Of a stretch of 64,000 nucleotides of DNA, positions 43,976 through 52,261 are shown piece after piece. Source of the stretch: Oscillospiraceae bacterium (GTDB lineage Bacteria; Bacillota; Clostridia; Oscillospirales; Ruminococcaceae); contig CAAGBS010000051.1 in NCBI GenBank assembly GCA_900768125.1, positions 1-64,000 of the forward strand, in the 5' to 3' direction. Both the position numbers and the translations under genes were made by a program. Every line of letters begins with the position of its first letter. Position 1 is the first letter of the stretch. The notes under the pieces are model-generated. The model saw only the letters and a program-made list of their open reading frames with translations. It was not told the DNA's origin and ran no database searches.

Positions 43976-44145
43976 CCCGCTGATAGAGGTGCGGAACAGA
44001 TCAGTAGCGCGTCTTTTTCGGTCCGCGGAGACCGGCTGCGTGAAAGGCTTACCGCCGAAGAATGCACGTTCCGCAGCGTGCATATCTGGCTGCACGTTGA
44101 ACAGGCGTCCGGCTGTCATCGGTCTGATGGAGAGCTATCGCATAC
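43976..44145 (+). ncRNA. Lysine riboswitch (L-box) aptamer
   Basis: The leader carries the L-box landmarks in order: GATAGAGGTGCG (43982-43993), an AGTAGCG element, GGAGACCGG, TGAAAGG followed by CCGCCGAAG, CTGGCTGC, a GGCTGTCA segment and closing GAGAGCTATC. GATAG at the start pairs with CTATC (44135-44139) to form P1. The L-box binds lysine and here precedes a terminator and the asd-dapA-dapB genes, so high lysine should stop transcription of its own pathway. Boundaries are approximate. Confidence 0.93.
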
Positions 44146-44170
44146 ATATAGATATACGATACCGCGAACC

Positions 44171-44205
44171 AGCCGATGAACTATACTCCATCGGCTTTAT
44201 TTTTT
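44171..44205 (+). terminator. Riboswitch-controlled intrinsic terminator
   Basis: AGCCGATG (44171-44178) pairs with CATCGGCT (44189-44196), followed by TTATTTTTT. It lies between the L-box aptamer and the asd start and is the expected expression platform. Confidence 0.9.
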
Positions 44206-44230
44206 GCAAAAAGAGAAAGGAAACATTCCC

Positions 44231-45313
44231 ATGAAAGAAAAGTTCAATGTCGGTATAATCGGCGCAACAGGTATGGTAGGTCAGCGCTTTGCTACCCTGC
44301 TTGAAAACCATCCCTGGTTCCATGTAGTTGCACTTGCAGCTTCCCCCCGCTCCGCTGGCAAGACCTATAAAGAGGCTGTCGGCTCCCGCTGGCTGATGGA
44401 CACCCCCATGCCCAAGAGCATGGAGGACATCGTTATCAAGGACGCTACCGCAGATGTTGACAAGATCGCTTCCATGGTGGATTTCGTTTTCTGCGCAGTT
44501 GATATGAAGAAGGACGAGATCAAGGCTCTCGAGGAGAGATACGCAAAGGCTGAGTGCCCGGTAATGTCCAACAACTCCGCTAACCGCTTCACTCCCGATG
44601 TTCCGATGATCATTCCGGAAGTGAACGCCGACCACGCTGCCATCATCGACGCTCAGAAGAAGCGACTCGGCACAAAGCGCGGCTTCATTTCCGTTAAGTC
44701 CAACTGCTCTATCCAGAGCTACGTTCCGGCTCTCTCCCCGCTGAGGAAGTTCGGCATCAAGAATATCCTCGCATGTACCTACCAGGCAATTTCCGGTGCA
44801 GGAAAGACTTTCGAGACCTGGCCTGAGATGGTAGACAACCTTATCCCGTACATCGGCGGCGAGGAGGAGAAGTCCGAGCAGGAGCCGCTGAAGGTCTGGG
44901 GTCACATCGAGGGCAGCGAGATAGTTAAGGCTCAGTCCCCGCTGATCACCACACAGTGCCTGAGAGTTCCCGTTTCCAACGGTCACTTTGCAGCTGTATT
45001 TGTAAACTTCGAGAACAAGCCCTCCATGGACGAGATCAAGAAGATCTGGGCTGAGTACGCAGGCGAGCCGCAGGCTCTGAAGCTGCCGTCCGCGCCGAAG
45101 CAGTTCATTCACTACTTCGAGGAGGACAACATGCCGCAGGCTAAGCTGCACCGCAACCTCGAGGGTGGTATGGCTGTTTCCGTCGGCAGACTGCGTCCCG
45201 ACACAATGTTTGATTACAAGTTCGTGTGCCTTTCTCACAACACCCTGAGAGGCGCCGCAGGCGGAGCCGTTGAAATGGCTGAACTGCTTGCTGCAAAGGG
45301 CTACCTGGACTGA
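44231..45313 (+). CDS. asd: Aspartate-semialdehyde dehydrogenase (archaeal/fungal-type)
   Basis: Protein of 360 residues. The NADP-binding start GIIGATGMVGQRF is followed by the catalytic segment SNCSIQ, whose Cys attacks aspartyl phosphate, and by a dimerisation domain with a GGEEEKSEQEP-type loop. SNCSIQ, instead of the usual bacterial PNCSTIQ, and the overall sequence place it in the archaeal/fungal-like class of this enzyme. It makes aspartate semialdehyde for lysine, methionine and threonine. AAAGGA precedes the ATG at 44231. First gene after the lysine riboswitch. Confidence 0.94.
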   Translation: MKEKFNVGIIGATGMVGQRFATLLENHPWFHVVALAASPRSAGKTYKEAVGSRWLMDTPMPKSMEDIVIKDATADVDKIASMVDFVFCAVDMKKDEIKALEERYAKAECPVMSNNSANRFTPDVPMIIPEVNADHAAIIDAQKKRLGTKRGFISVKSNCSIQSYVPALSPLRKFGIKNILACTYQAISGAGKTFETWPEMVDNLIPYIGGEEEKSEQEPLKVWGHIEGSEIVKAQSPLITTQCLRVPVSNGHFAAVFVNFENKPSMDEIKKIWAEYAGEPQALKLPSAPKQFIHYFEEDNMPQAKLHRNLEGGMAVSVGRLRPDTMFDYKFVCLSHNTLRGAAGGAVEMAELLAAKGYLD

Positions 45314-45335
45314 TTTTTCCGCGAAAGGATAACCC

Positions 45336-46229
45336 ATGAAGAAGACTATTTTTACCGGCGTAGGCACCGCCATCGCCACCCCGATGAACGCCGACGGCTC
45401 CATCAATTACGACGAGTTCGGCAAGCTCATCGAGTTTCAGATAGCCAACGGTGTTGACGCGCTCGTAGTATGCGGCACCACCGGCGAAGCTTCCACCATG
45501 CCCGACGCGGAGCACCTCGAGTGCATCGGCTACGCTGTCAAGAAAGTCGCTCACCGCGTGCCCGTTATCGCAGGCACCGGCGCGAACGACACCGCGCACG
45601 GTATCAGGCTTTCCGCTGCCGCTGAAAAGCTCGGCGCAGACGCTCTGCTTCAGGTAACGCCTTACTACAACAAGGCTTCCCAGTGCGGACTGGTAAAGCA
45701 CTTCACCGCTATTGCAAACAGCGTGAAGATCCCGATAATCCTCTACAACGTACCCAGCCGCACAGGCTGCAATATTTCCATTGACGCTTACAAGGAGCTT
45801 GCAAAGCTGCCGAACATCGTTGCAACCAAGGAAGCAAGCGGCAATATGTCCCTCGCAGCTGAAATTGCAGCTTACACCGATCTCGATATCTATTCCGGCA
45901 ACGACGACCAGGTGATGCCGATACTTTCCCTCGGCGGAAAGGGCGTTATTTCCGTGACTTCCAACCTCATGCCGAAAGAAAAGCATGACGAGGTAGCCCT
46001 GTTCAACGCAGGCAAGCAGGCAGAAGCGCTCGCTATCCAGGCTAAGATACTGTCGTTCGAAAAGGCTCTGTTCATGGACGTTAATCCCATTCCCGTCAAG
46101 GAAGCGCTCAACATCATGGGCTTCAAGGCTGGCGCATGCAGGCTTCCGCTGTGTTCCATGTCTGACGAGCAGATCGCAAAGCTCAGAAGCACAATGGAAC
46201 CGCTCGGATTAGTCGGCGCGATAAAGTAA
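45336..46229 (+). CDS. dapA: 4-hydroxy-tetrahydrodipicolinate synthase
   Basis: Class I aldolase-type TIM barrel of 297 residues. CGTTGEASTM near the start, YNVPSRTG with the proton-relay Tyr, and the Schiff-base Lys in VATKEASGN are visible. It condenses pyruvate with aspartate semialdehyde, the first step unique to lysine/diaminopimelate. AAAGGA precedes the ATG; 22 bases after asd. Confidence 0.97.
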   Translation: MKKTIFTGVGTAIATPMNADGSINYDEFGKLIEFQIANGVDALVVCGTTGEASTMPDAEHLECIGYAVKKVAHRVPVIAGTGANDTAHGIRLSAAAEKLGADALLQVTPYYNKASQCGLVKHFTAIANSVKIPIILYNVPSRTGCNISIDAYKELAKLPNIVATKEASGNMSLAAEIAAYTDLDIYSGNDDQVMPILSLGGKGVISVTSNLMPKEKHDEVALFNAGKQAEALAIQAKILSFEKALFMDVNPIPVKEALNIMGFKAGACRLPLCSMSDEQIAKLRSTMEPLGLVGAIK

Positions 46230-46237
46230 AATAATAC

Positions 46238-46262
46238 GGGCGGAATTATTATGCTTCCGCCC
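46238..46262. other. Intercistronic hairpin between dapA and dapB
   Basis: GGGCGGAA (46238-46245) pairs with TTCCGCCC (46255-46262). No T-run follows, so it is not a standard terminator; it could stabilise the dapA message or act in RNA processing. Confidence 0.4.
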
Positions 46263-46308
46263 GATATTGTAACTGGAATTTCTGCAAAAAAACTGAAAGG
46301 AATTACAA

Positions 46309-47067
46309 ATGACTAGAATCGCAATAACAGGCGCGTGCGGACGTATGGGCAGGGTCATCGCCGGGCTGGTAAAGGACCGCGAAGACTGTAGGATAATCGC
46401 CGGGATAGACAAGCTGGGCGAGCAGTACGATGAATTTCCGGTGTACACCAAGGTTTTTGACATGCCCGAAAAGCCCGATGTAATCATTGATTTCTCGCAC
46501 CCCTCCGCTCTGCCGGACCTGCTCAGCTACGGAAAGATGAACAACGTCCCGCTGGTGCTCGCGACCACCGGCTACACCGATGAGGAGCGTGCGCAGATAA
46601 CAGCGGCTTCGGCTCAGGTGCCTGTGTTCTTCACGTTCAATATGTCGCTCGGCATTAATCTGCTGGTGGAGCTTGCCCGCAAGGCTACGCAGATACTCGG
46701 CGGTCAGTTCGACATTGAGATAGTCGAGAAGCATCACAATCAGAAGAAGGACGCGCCCTCCGGCACCGCGATAATGATAGCGGAAGCCATCAACGAGGAG
46801 CTTGGCGGCAAGGACCATTTCGTCTACGACCGACACAGCGTAAGAAAACCCCGCGACAAGGACGAGATAGGGATGCACGCTATCCGCGGCGGCACTATCG
46901 TTGGAGAGCACGATATAATATTTGCCGGACACGATGAAGTGATAACCCTGTCGCATTCCGCGCAGTCGAGGGAAGTTTTCGCGAACGGCGCGGTGAACGC
47001 CGCTGTATTCCTCGCCGGCAAGCCTGCGAGAATGTACGCAATGTCTGATCTTATCAAGGAGGGCTGA
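46309..47067 (+). CDS. dapB: 4-hydroxy-tetrahydrodipicolinate reductase
   Basis: Protein of 252 residues with the Rossmann start ITGACGRMGRVI, DFSHPSAL, the catalytic EKHHNQKKDAPSGTA segment and a C-terminal GEHDIIFAG region. It reduces the DapA product with NAD(P)H. GAAAGGAAT precedes the ATG. Third gene of the lysine operon. Confidence 0.97.
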   Translation: MTRIAITGACGRMGRVIAGLVKDREDCRIIAGIDKLGEQYDEFPVYTKVFDMPEKPDVIIDFSHPSALPDLLSYGKMNNVPLVLATTGYTDEERAQITAASAQVPVFFTFNMSLGINLLVELARKATQILGGQFDIEIVEKHHNQKKDAPSGTAIMIAEAINEELGGKDHFVYDRHSVRKPRDKDEIGMHAIRGGTIVGEHDIIFAGHDEVITLSHSAQSREVFANGAVNAAVFLAGKPARMYAMSDLIKEG

Positions 47068-47069
47068 CA

Positions 47070-47516
47070 ATGAACATCACAGTAACAGAAAACGTATCAG
47101 CAGTAACCTTTAACAACGTACCGCTGTACAAGACCATCATGGAGGACACCCTGACCGCAGTTGCAGAGGCTGGAATCAATATCGACATGATATCCATGAC
47201 CGCGCCTACTTCCGAGCGTTTCGGATTCGGCTTCACGCTGGACGACGATGATATGCCGAAGCTGCTGAGCGTAGTTAAGCACCTGAAGGAGAAGCACGAC
47301 ATCACCCCGATGATAAACAGCAGCAACCGCAAAATCGTTATCAAGACCGGCGAGATGGAAGCGCAGGCGGGCTTTGCCGCAAAGGTTTTCAATCTGCTGA
47401 ACAAGATCGACGCTATGATACTTCTGATAACCACCGGCGTTGACGAAATATCCGTGCTTATCCGCGAGAGCGATGGCGAAGCGGCTGAGACTGGTCTGAG
47501 GGAGCTGTTCAAGTGA
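47070..47516 (+). CDS. Stand-alone tandem ACT-domain protein
   Basis: Protein of 148 residues, apparently two ACT-like units (about 1-75 and 80-148), with GINIDMISM and a late VDEISVLIRE pattern. They resemble the regulatory C-terminal half of aspartokinase, but no kinase domain is present. ACT domains bind amino acids; lying two bases after dapB in a lysine-riboswitch operon, it could sense lysine or serve as a separate regulatory subunit. Function not shown. Its stop overlaps the mscS start. Confidence 0.75.
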   Translation: MNITVTENVSAVTFNNVPLYKTIMEDTLTAVAEAGINIDMISMTAPTSERFGFGFTLDDDDMPKLLSVVKHLKEKHDITPMINSSNRKIVIKTGEMEAQAGFAAKVFNLLNKIDAMILLITTGVDEISVLIRESDGEAAETGLRELFK

Positions 47517-48436
47517 GCGTACTGAGTCTCATCTCGACTGCGGCGGCGACTGCCGAGGCGACCACGCACGAAGCAACGATAAACGACGCAGTCCACGACC
47601 TTGTGGTGAACCCGGAGGAGACTGTTAGCAAGCTGAGTCAGTTTTTCCAGAATATGTGGAATGCGATCGTGAACGCGGTCCCGACCATAATTCTTGCGAT
47701 AATCGTGCTGATAGTCGGGCTGATAGTCTGCAAACTGGTGCTGAAACTGATCAGCAAGGGACTTGACCGCACACATCTCGACCTCACTGTCACAAATTTC
47801 ACGAAGCAGTGCTGCAAAATCGTGCTGTACGTTCTGCTGATCACCGTAGTGCTGAGCACGCTGGGTATTCCGGCTACGTCGATAGTCACGGTCATCGGTA
47901 CCGCAGGCGTTGCGATAGGTCTTGCGCTGCAGAACAGCCTTTCGAATGTCGCTGGCGGTATCATGCTGATGATAAACAAGCCGTTCAAGATAGGCGACTA
48001 TATCTCTGTTGCCGGAGTAAGCGGCACGGTTAAGCAGATAACCATACTGTACACAAGGCTGGATTCGGATTCCAACCAGGCGATATTCATACCCAATGGA
48101 CAGGTTTCCGGCGCGACAGTCACGAACAACAACGGCAACGCTATCCGCCGTGTGGATATGGTGTTCTCTATAAGCTATGATGATGATTTCGAGAAAGCGC
48201 AGCGGGTCATCAACGAGGTGCTCAGCCGCAACGAGCTGATACTAAAGGACCCCGCGCCGACAGTCAGAATGCTGGAGCACGCGGCAAGTTCGATAAACAT
48301 TGCAGTCCGCCCGTGGTGCTGCTGCGCCGATTACTGGAGCGTGTACTTCCGGACGATGGAGGATATCCGCGCAGCGTTCAACGCGGCTGGAATCTCTATC
48401 CCATTCGATCAGTTAGACGTCCATGTAATGAAGTGA
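47513..48436 (+). CDS. mscS: Small-conductance mechanosensitive channel (MscS family)
   Basis: Protein of 307 residues. An N-terminal helical part is followed by three transmembrane helices (about 55-165), the last containing the Gly/Ala-rich pore helix VIGTAGVAIGLALQNSLSN. The beta domain GDYISVAGVSGTVKQI and a C-terminal alpha/beta vestibule domain complete the fold. It releases solutes when membrane tension rises. The GTG start overlaps the preceding stop (GTGA) and has GGGAG upstream. The link to the lysine operon is probably only transcriptional. A terminator follows. Confidence 0.93.
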   Translation: MSVLSLISTAAATAEATTHEATINDAVHDLVVNPEETVSKLSQFFQNMWNAIVNAVPTIILAIIVLIVGLIVCKLVLKLISKGLDRTHLDLTVTNFTKQCCKIVLYVLLITVVLSTLGIPATSIVTVIGTAGVAIGLALQNSLSNVAGGIMLMINKPFKIGDYISVAGVSGTVKQITILYTRLDSDSNQAIFIPNGQVSGATVTNNNGNAIRRVDMVFSISYDDDFEKAQRVINEVLSRNELILKDPAPTVRMLEHAASSINIAVRPWCCCADYWSVYFRTMEDIRAAFNAAGISIPFDQLDVHVMK

Positions 48437-48441
48437 TTTTC

Positions 48442-48472
48442 AAAGGAGCAGGTGAGTTCATCTGCTCCTTTT
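48442..48472 (+). terminator. Terminator of the lysine operon
   Basis: A 10-bp stem AAAGGAGCAG (48442-48451) / CTGCTCCTTT (48462-48471), then one more T and GAC. The symmetry is perfect, the T-tract short. Confidence 0.8.
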
Positions 48473-48526
48473 GACATATTTGCTGACCGTTGCTGCAAAT
48501 AGTGTGCATAAATATCTAAAAAGCAC

Positions 48527-48555
48527 TTGAACAAATCTCAAAAATGTGATATACT
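48527..48555 (+). promoter_or_regulatory. SigA promoter of the asp23-nusB-recN locus
   Basis: TTGAAC (48527-48532), 17-bp spacer, TATACT (48550-48555). Transcription would start near 48562, about 36 bases before the asp23 ATG. Confidence 0.75.
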
Positions 48556-48597
48556 AAAATAGATTAAATGTGTTCGCCTGAAAATCAGGAGGTTAGT

Positions 48598-48948
48598 ATG
48601 GATAAGAAATCAAACAAGCCTATCGGGACGATAAAGGTCTCCGAAAGCGTAATAGTCAAGATGGCGGAGCTTGCCGCCGCTGAAATAGACGGGGTTTACT
48701 GCAAGGGACAGGCTCCCGCTCCGTCGAACACCAAGTCCAAGGTGCTGGGACCGGTCCGCGCAAGACTGGGCGAGGACACCGCGGAGATACGGGCAGACAT
48801 CATCGTGATAGAGGGCTATAACGCGGTGAATGTTGCGGAAAGCGTTCAGAAGAGCATAAAATCCGCCATTCAGAGCATGACCAACTTCACAGTGACCAAG
48901 GTAGACGTTAACGTTGCCGGAATTAAATTCAAGGAGAGCGCAGAATAA
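48598..48948 (+). CDS. Asp23/Gls24 family envelope stress protein (YqhY-like)
   Basis: Protein of 116 residues with the Asp23 pattern GTIKVSESVIVKMAELAAAEIDGV at its start and a C-terminal VNVAGIKF segment. AGGAGG precedes the ATG at 48598. The B. subtilis homologue YqhY lies between accC and nusB and has been linked to acetyl-CoA carboxylase control. The accBC genes are not in this window, but the order with nusB is kept. Confidence 0.9.
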   Translation: MDKKSNKPIGTIKVSESVIVKMAELAAAEIDGVYCKGQAPAPSNTKSKVLGPVRARLGEDTAEIRADIIVIEGYNAVNVAESVQKSIKSAIQSMTNFTVTKVDVNVAGIKFKESAE

Positions 48949-48961
48949 GCGCGTGAAAATT

Positions 48962-49378
48962 ATGGAAGAAAAGCTCAGCAGAAGAGAAGTGCGCGAGGGC
49001 GCGTTCATAATACTTTACCAGACCCTTTTCGGTCAGACCCCGCAGGAGATAACCGAAGCGGACGAGGAAGCGTTCGGTCTTGCCCGCAACCATGAGACAG
49101 ACCTCATAGTAAACGGCGTGCTTTCCCACGACGAGGAAATAACCGGGATTATCGCGAAGTACAGCACCACAAGGTCTGTTGCGCGTATTTCCAAGGTGAA
49201 CCTTATCATCATGAAAATAGCGATATACGAGATAAAATACGACGACAAGGTGCCCGGCGCCGCCGCGATAAACGAGGCGATAGAGCTGGGAAAGAAGTAC
49301 GCATACAAGCAGGACTGCGCATTCATCAACGGAGTTCTCAACTCTTATCTCGAGGAATACGAGAATGCCCGGGACTGA
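48962..49378 (+). CDS. nusB: Transcription antitermination factor NusB
   Basis: All-helical protein of 138 residues with the NusB signatures RREVREGAFIILYQ, NLIIMKIAIYEI, NEAIELGKKY and a final FINGVLNSY. It binds boxA RNA with NusE during rRNA transcription. The ATG at 48962 gives the expected start; an upstream in-frame ATG would overlap asp23. In B. subtilis folD follows; here xseA follows with a 14-base overlap. Confidence 0.95.
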   Translation: MEEKLSRREVREGAFIILYQTLFGQTPQEITEADEEAFGLARNHETDLIVNGVLSHDEEITGIIAKYSTTRSVARISKVNLIIMKIAIYEIKYDDKVPGAAAINEAIELGKKYAYKQDCAFINGVLNSYLEEYENARD

Positions 49379-50621
49379 TATGACGTTCCCCGGGCTGGAC
49401 TCATTCGGCGTGCCGGACGAGGAGCCGGTGCTCACCGTCACACAGCTGACCGCAGTGGTAAGGTCGGCGGTGGAGTCTGCGCACGGACTTTCCAACGTGG
49501 CTGTCGCGGGCGAGATATCAGCCTGCACGCGGTCGGCGAAGGGTCACATCTACATCACGCTGAAAGACGGCACGGACGTACTCAGCGTTGTCGCGTTCGC
49601 AAGGACCGCCGCCCAGCTTACGCACCAGCCGAGGATAAATGAGCAGGTCGTTTGCTACGGCTCGGTGAGCGTCTACGGCGGGCAGGGCAGATACCAGCTT
49701 TACTGCACCGACATCACTCTGCAGGGAGCAGGCACCCAGGCGGCGGCGCTGGAAGCACTCAGAAAGCGGCTGGAGCAGGAGGGGCTTTTCAATCAGCACC
49801 GCCCCGTGCCGGCTATGCCGAAGACCATCGCGGTGGTCACATCACCGACCGGAGCGGCGATAACTGATATCAAGAACGTACTTGCAAGGCGCTGCCCGTT
49901 GGTGAAAATGCTGCTTATCCCGGCGCTGGTGCAGGGAGCGGGGGCTGATGTTTCAGTCGCCGAGGGCATTCGCCGCGCCCAGAGCACAAACGCGGACGTG
50001 ATAATTTTCGGCAGGGGCGGCGGCTCGGCTGAGGACCTTTCCTGCTTCAATTCCGAGGTGATAGCCCGCGCCGTTTACGCGAGCCGCATACCCACGATAT
50101 CGGCGGTCGGGCACGAGCGGGACTACAGTATCTGCGACTATGCGGCTGACCTGCGCGCACCTACGCCGTCAGCGGCGGTGGAACTTGCCACCTCGAAAAC
50201 GTCAGAAATGCTCTGCGATGAGCTTGACGACAGGCTCGCGCTTATCAGCACGAACCTCCGGCATATCCTGCGTGACCGCGGGAACCGCCTGGATTCGAGA
50301 ATGTCGCTCATCACCGCGCTGTCTCCTGCCGCAAGGCTCCGTACTGCGCTCCAGCGTCTGGAAACAGTCGAGAAGCAGATAAAGGTCAGCGTCCACGCGA
50401 GACTTGATACCCTTGACCGCGCAGTTACGGCGAGGGCGGGCGTGATATCAGCGCTGAATCCGCTGGCTGTGCTCAGCAGAGGATATTCCGTCACCAGCAG
50501 CGGCGGCAGGATCATTTCTGACGCGCAGCAGCTAACCCCCGGTGATTCGATAAATGTCAGACTGGGGAGCGGTGAAATAACCGCAACGGTGACAAGTGTT
50601 TCAAGCGACCAGAACGGATAA
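49365..50621 (+). CDS. xseA: Exodeoxyribonuclease VII large subunit
   Basis: Protein of 418 residues: OB-fold DNA-binding domain (about 20-120, VAVAGEISACTRSAKGHIY), the catalytic domain with VVTSPTGAAITDI, GRGGGSAEDLSCFN and VGHERDYSICDYAADLRAPTPS (split motif), then a coiled coil that holds XseB. It degrades single-stranded DNA. The ATG at 49365, inside nusB, has GAGGAA upstream; a second ATG at 49380 has none. Confidence 0.95.
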   Translation: MPGTDMTFPGLDSFGVPDEEPVLTVTQLTAVVRSAVESAHGLSNVAVAGEISACTRSAKGHIYITLKDGTDVLSVVAFARTAAQLTHQPRINEQVVCYGSVSVYGGQGRYQLYCTDITLQGAGTQAAALEALRKRLEQEGLFNQHRPVPAMPKTIAVVTSPTGAAITDIKNVLARRCPLVKMLLIPALVQGAGADVSVAEGIRRAQSTNADVIIFGRGGGSAEDLSCFNSEVIARAVYASRIPTISAVGHERDYSICDYAADLRAPTPSAAVELATSKTSEMLCDELDDRLALISTNLRHILRDRGNRLDSRMSLITALSPAARLRTALQRLETVEKQIKVSVHARLDTLDRAVTARAGVISALNPLAVLSRGYSVTSSGGRIISDAQQLTPGDSINVRLGSGEITATVTSVSSDQNG

Positions 50622-50637
50622 AGTCGGAGGAATAGAG

Positions 50638-50817
50638 ATGGATTTTGAACAGTCGATGGCGAGACTGAACCAGATTTCCGAGTTGATGGGCAAAAACGAC
50701 CTTAAGCTCGAGGAATCCATGAAGCTGTATACTGAGGCAGTCGAACTTACGAAGCAGTGCAAGGAATATATCAAAAACGCGCAGCTCCAGATAGAAACTC
50801 TGGAAGCCGCAGAATGA
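50638..50817 (+). CDS. xseB: Exodeoxyribonuclease VII small subunit
   Basis: A short helical protein of 59 residues with the XseB pattern DFEQSMARLNQISELM and LKLEESMKLYTEAVEL. It packs along the XseA coiled coil. GGAGG precedes the ATG at 50638. Confidence 0.93.
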   Translation: MDFEQSMARLNQISELMGKNDLKLEESMKLYTEAVELTKQCKEYIKNAQLQIETLEAAE

Positions 50818-50832
50818 CCCGGAGGGCTGAAC

Positions 50833-51729
50833 TTGAATAACGAAACAGTCAGGGAACTGCTCCGCGATTACGCAGAGATGACCGAGCGGGCGATCAATTC
50901 TTATCTCCCGGAAACTGAGTGCCTGCAGAAGAATGTCATTCTGGCGGCAAGGCACAGCCTGAACGCAGGCGGAAAGCGGCTGCGTCCGGCGCTTGTGATG
51001 GAGTTCTGCCGCGTGTGCGGCGGGGAAGCTGCCAGCGCGCTCCCAGTGGCGTGCGCGATAGAGATGATGCATACGTTCTCGCTGATACACGACGACCTGC
51101 CGTGCATGGATAACGACGACATGCGCCGCGGGAAGCCGAGCTGCCACAAGGCGTTCGGTGAAGCCAACGCGCTGCTTGCCGGGGACGCTCTCGCGATACT
51201 CCCGGGCGAGATAATCGCTAAGGCGGGACTTAAAGGCACGATATCCCAGACCGCCGCGCTGAAGATAATCTCGCTGTTGGGCGAGCGCGCGGGGATCTTC
51301 GGAATGATAGGCGGGCAGATCATCGACACGGAAAACGAGGGAGAAAAGCTCCCGGAAAACGTACTGCTGGAGATGTACCGCATGAAGACCGGCGCATTGC
51401 TGGATTTCTGCTGCCGCGCGGGAGTCATAGCCGCGGGCGGAAGCGCAGAACTGCAGCTTGCGGCGGGCACCTACGCGCAGAAGCTGGGGCTTGCATTCCA
51501 GATAATCGACGATATCCTTGATGTCACAGCCGATGAAAAGCTTCTGGGCAAGCCGGTCGGAAGCGACAAGGAGAGCGGAAAGTTCACCTACGCTGCGATA
51601 GTCGGGCTGGATAAGGCGCGGGAAGAAGCCGCGCGTCTTACGGGGGAGGCAGTCCGGACGCTGTCTGTGTTTGAGGACAGGGATTTTCTGGTCGGGCTGA
51701 CCGGAATGCTGCTCGAACGAAACTACTGA
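50833..51729 (+). CDS. ispA: Polyprenyl diphosphate synthase (farnesyl/geranyl type)
   Basis: Protein of 298 residues with the first Asp-rich motif DDLPCMDNDD, GKRLRPAL and the second motif FQIIDDILD. It joins isopentenyl units to make farnesyl diphosphate for undecaprenyl and quinone synthesis. The TTG start at 50833 follows GGAGGG. Lies between xseB and dxs, as in B. subtilis, but with an extra gene before dxs. Confidence 0.94.
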   Translation: MNNETVRELLRDYAEMTERAINSYLPETECLQKNVILAARHSLNAGGKRLRPALVMEFCRVCGGEAASALPVACAIEMMHTFSLIHDDLPCMDNDDMRRGKPSCHKAFGEANALLAGDALAILPGEIIAKAGLKGTISQTAALKIISLLGERAGIFGMIGGQIIDTENEGEKLPENVLLEMYRMKTGALLDFCCRAGVIAAGGSAELQLAAGTYAQKLGLAFQIIDDILDVTADEKLLGKPVGSDKESGKFTYAAIVGLDKAREEAARLTGEAVRTLSVFEDRDFLVGLTGMLLERNY

Positions 51730-51751
51730 TCGTCCGGAGGAAGTAATTTAT

Positions 51752-52246
51752 ATGAATATTTTTATGGCGAATCCGACGATAACGGTCGGACTGATTTCGT
51801 TCATTTCAGCGCAGATAATCAAGACCGCGCTGTTCGCGATAAAGCAGAAGACATTCAATCCCGAGCGTATAACCGGTGCGGGAGGAATGCCGTCTTCGCA
51901 TTCGGCACTTGTCATTTCTGTGGCGCTGTATCTGCTCCGTCTGGAGGGGTATTCCAGCCCGACGTTTGCGCTTTCGATAATCATAATGGGCATCGTTATC
52001 TACGACGCGCTGAGCGTGCGGTACAACGCAGGGCTTCACGGTAAGGAGCTGAACCGCCTGCGCAAAGTGATAGACGAGATGGACGACGAGATATCCCGTC
52101 TGAGCGGCGAGGAGCGCGACGAGAAGATGGAGGAGATGTCCGACCGCAAGGAGTTCAAGGAATTTCTTGGTCACAAGCCGATAGAGGTGCTTGCAGGAGC
52201 GCTTCTCGGGATACTTATTGCGATGGTATTCCCGCTTCCGGCGTAA
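51752..52246 (+). CDS. Divergent PAP2 family membrane protein (DUF212, YuiD-like)
   Basis: Protein of 164 residues with hydrophobic helices near 5-25, 50-85 and 145-164. It has the PAP2-like residues PSSHSA (about 50) and SVRYNAGLHG (about 88-97), a shortened form of phosphatidic acid phosphatase motifs. A charged helix rich in Asp/Glu/Arg follows. Function of this family is not established. Placed between ispA and dxs, a role in isoprenoid diphosphate handling is a reasonable but untested idea. GGAGGAAG precedes the ATG. Confidence 0.88.
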   Translation: MNIFMANPTITVGLISFISAQIIKTALFAIKQKTFNPERITGAGGMPSSHSALVISVALYLLRLEGYSSPTFALSIIIMGIVIYDALSVRYNAGLHGKELNRLRKVIDEMDDEISRLSGEERDEKMEEMSDRKEFKEFLGHKPIEVLAGALLGILIAMVFPLPA

Positions 52247-52261
52247 ATCAGCGAGGGTGAA

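Noticed and set aside
43961..44234. Short plus-strand frames in the asd leader
   Set aside because: The sequence is explained by the lysine riboswitch and its terminator; the frames run through both and lack ribosome binding sites.
44135..45406. A 423-codon minus-strand frame opposite asd
   Set aside because: It is the antisense shadow of asd and the riboswitch terminator, with no ribosome binding site and no recognisable protein motif.
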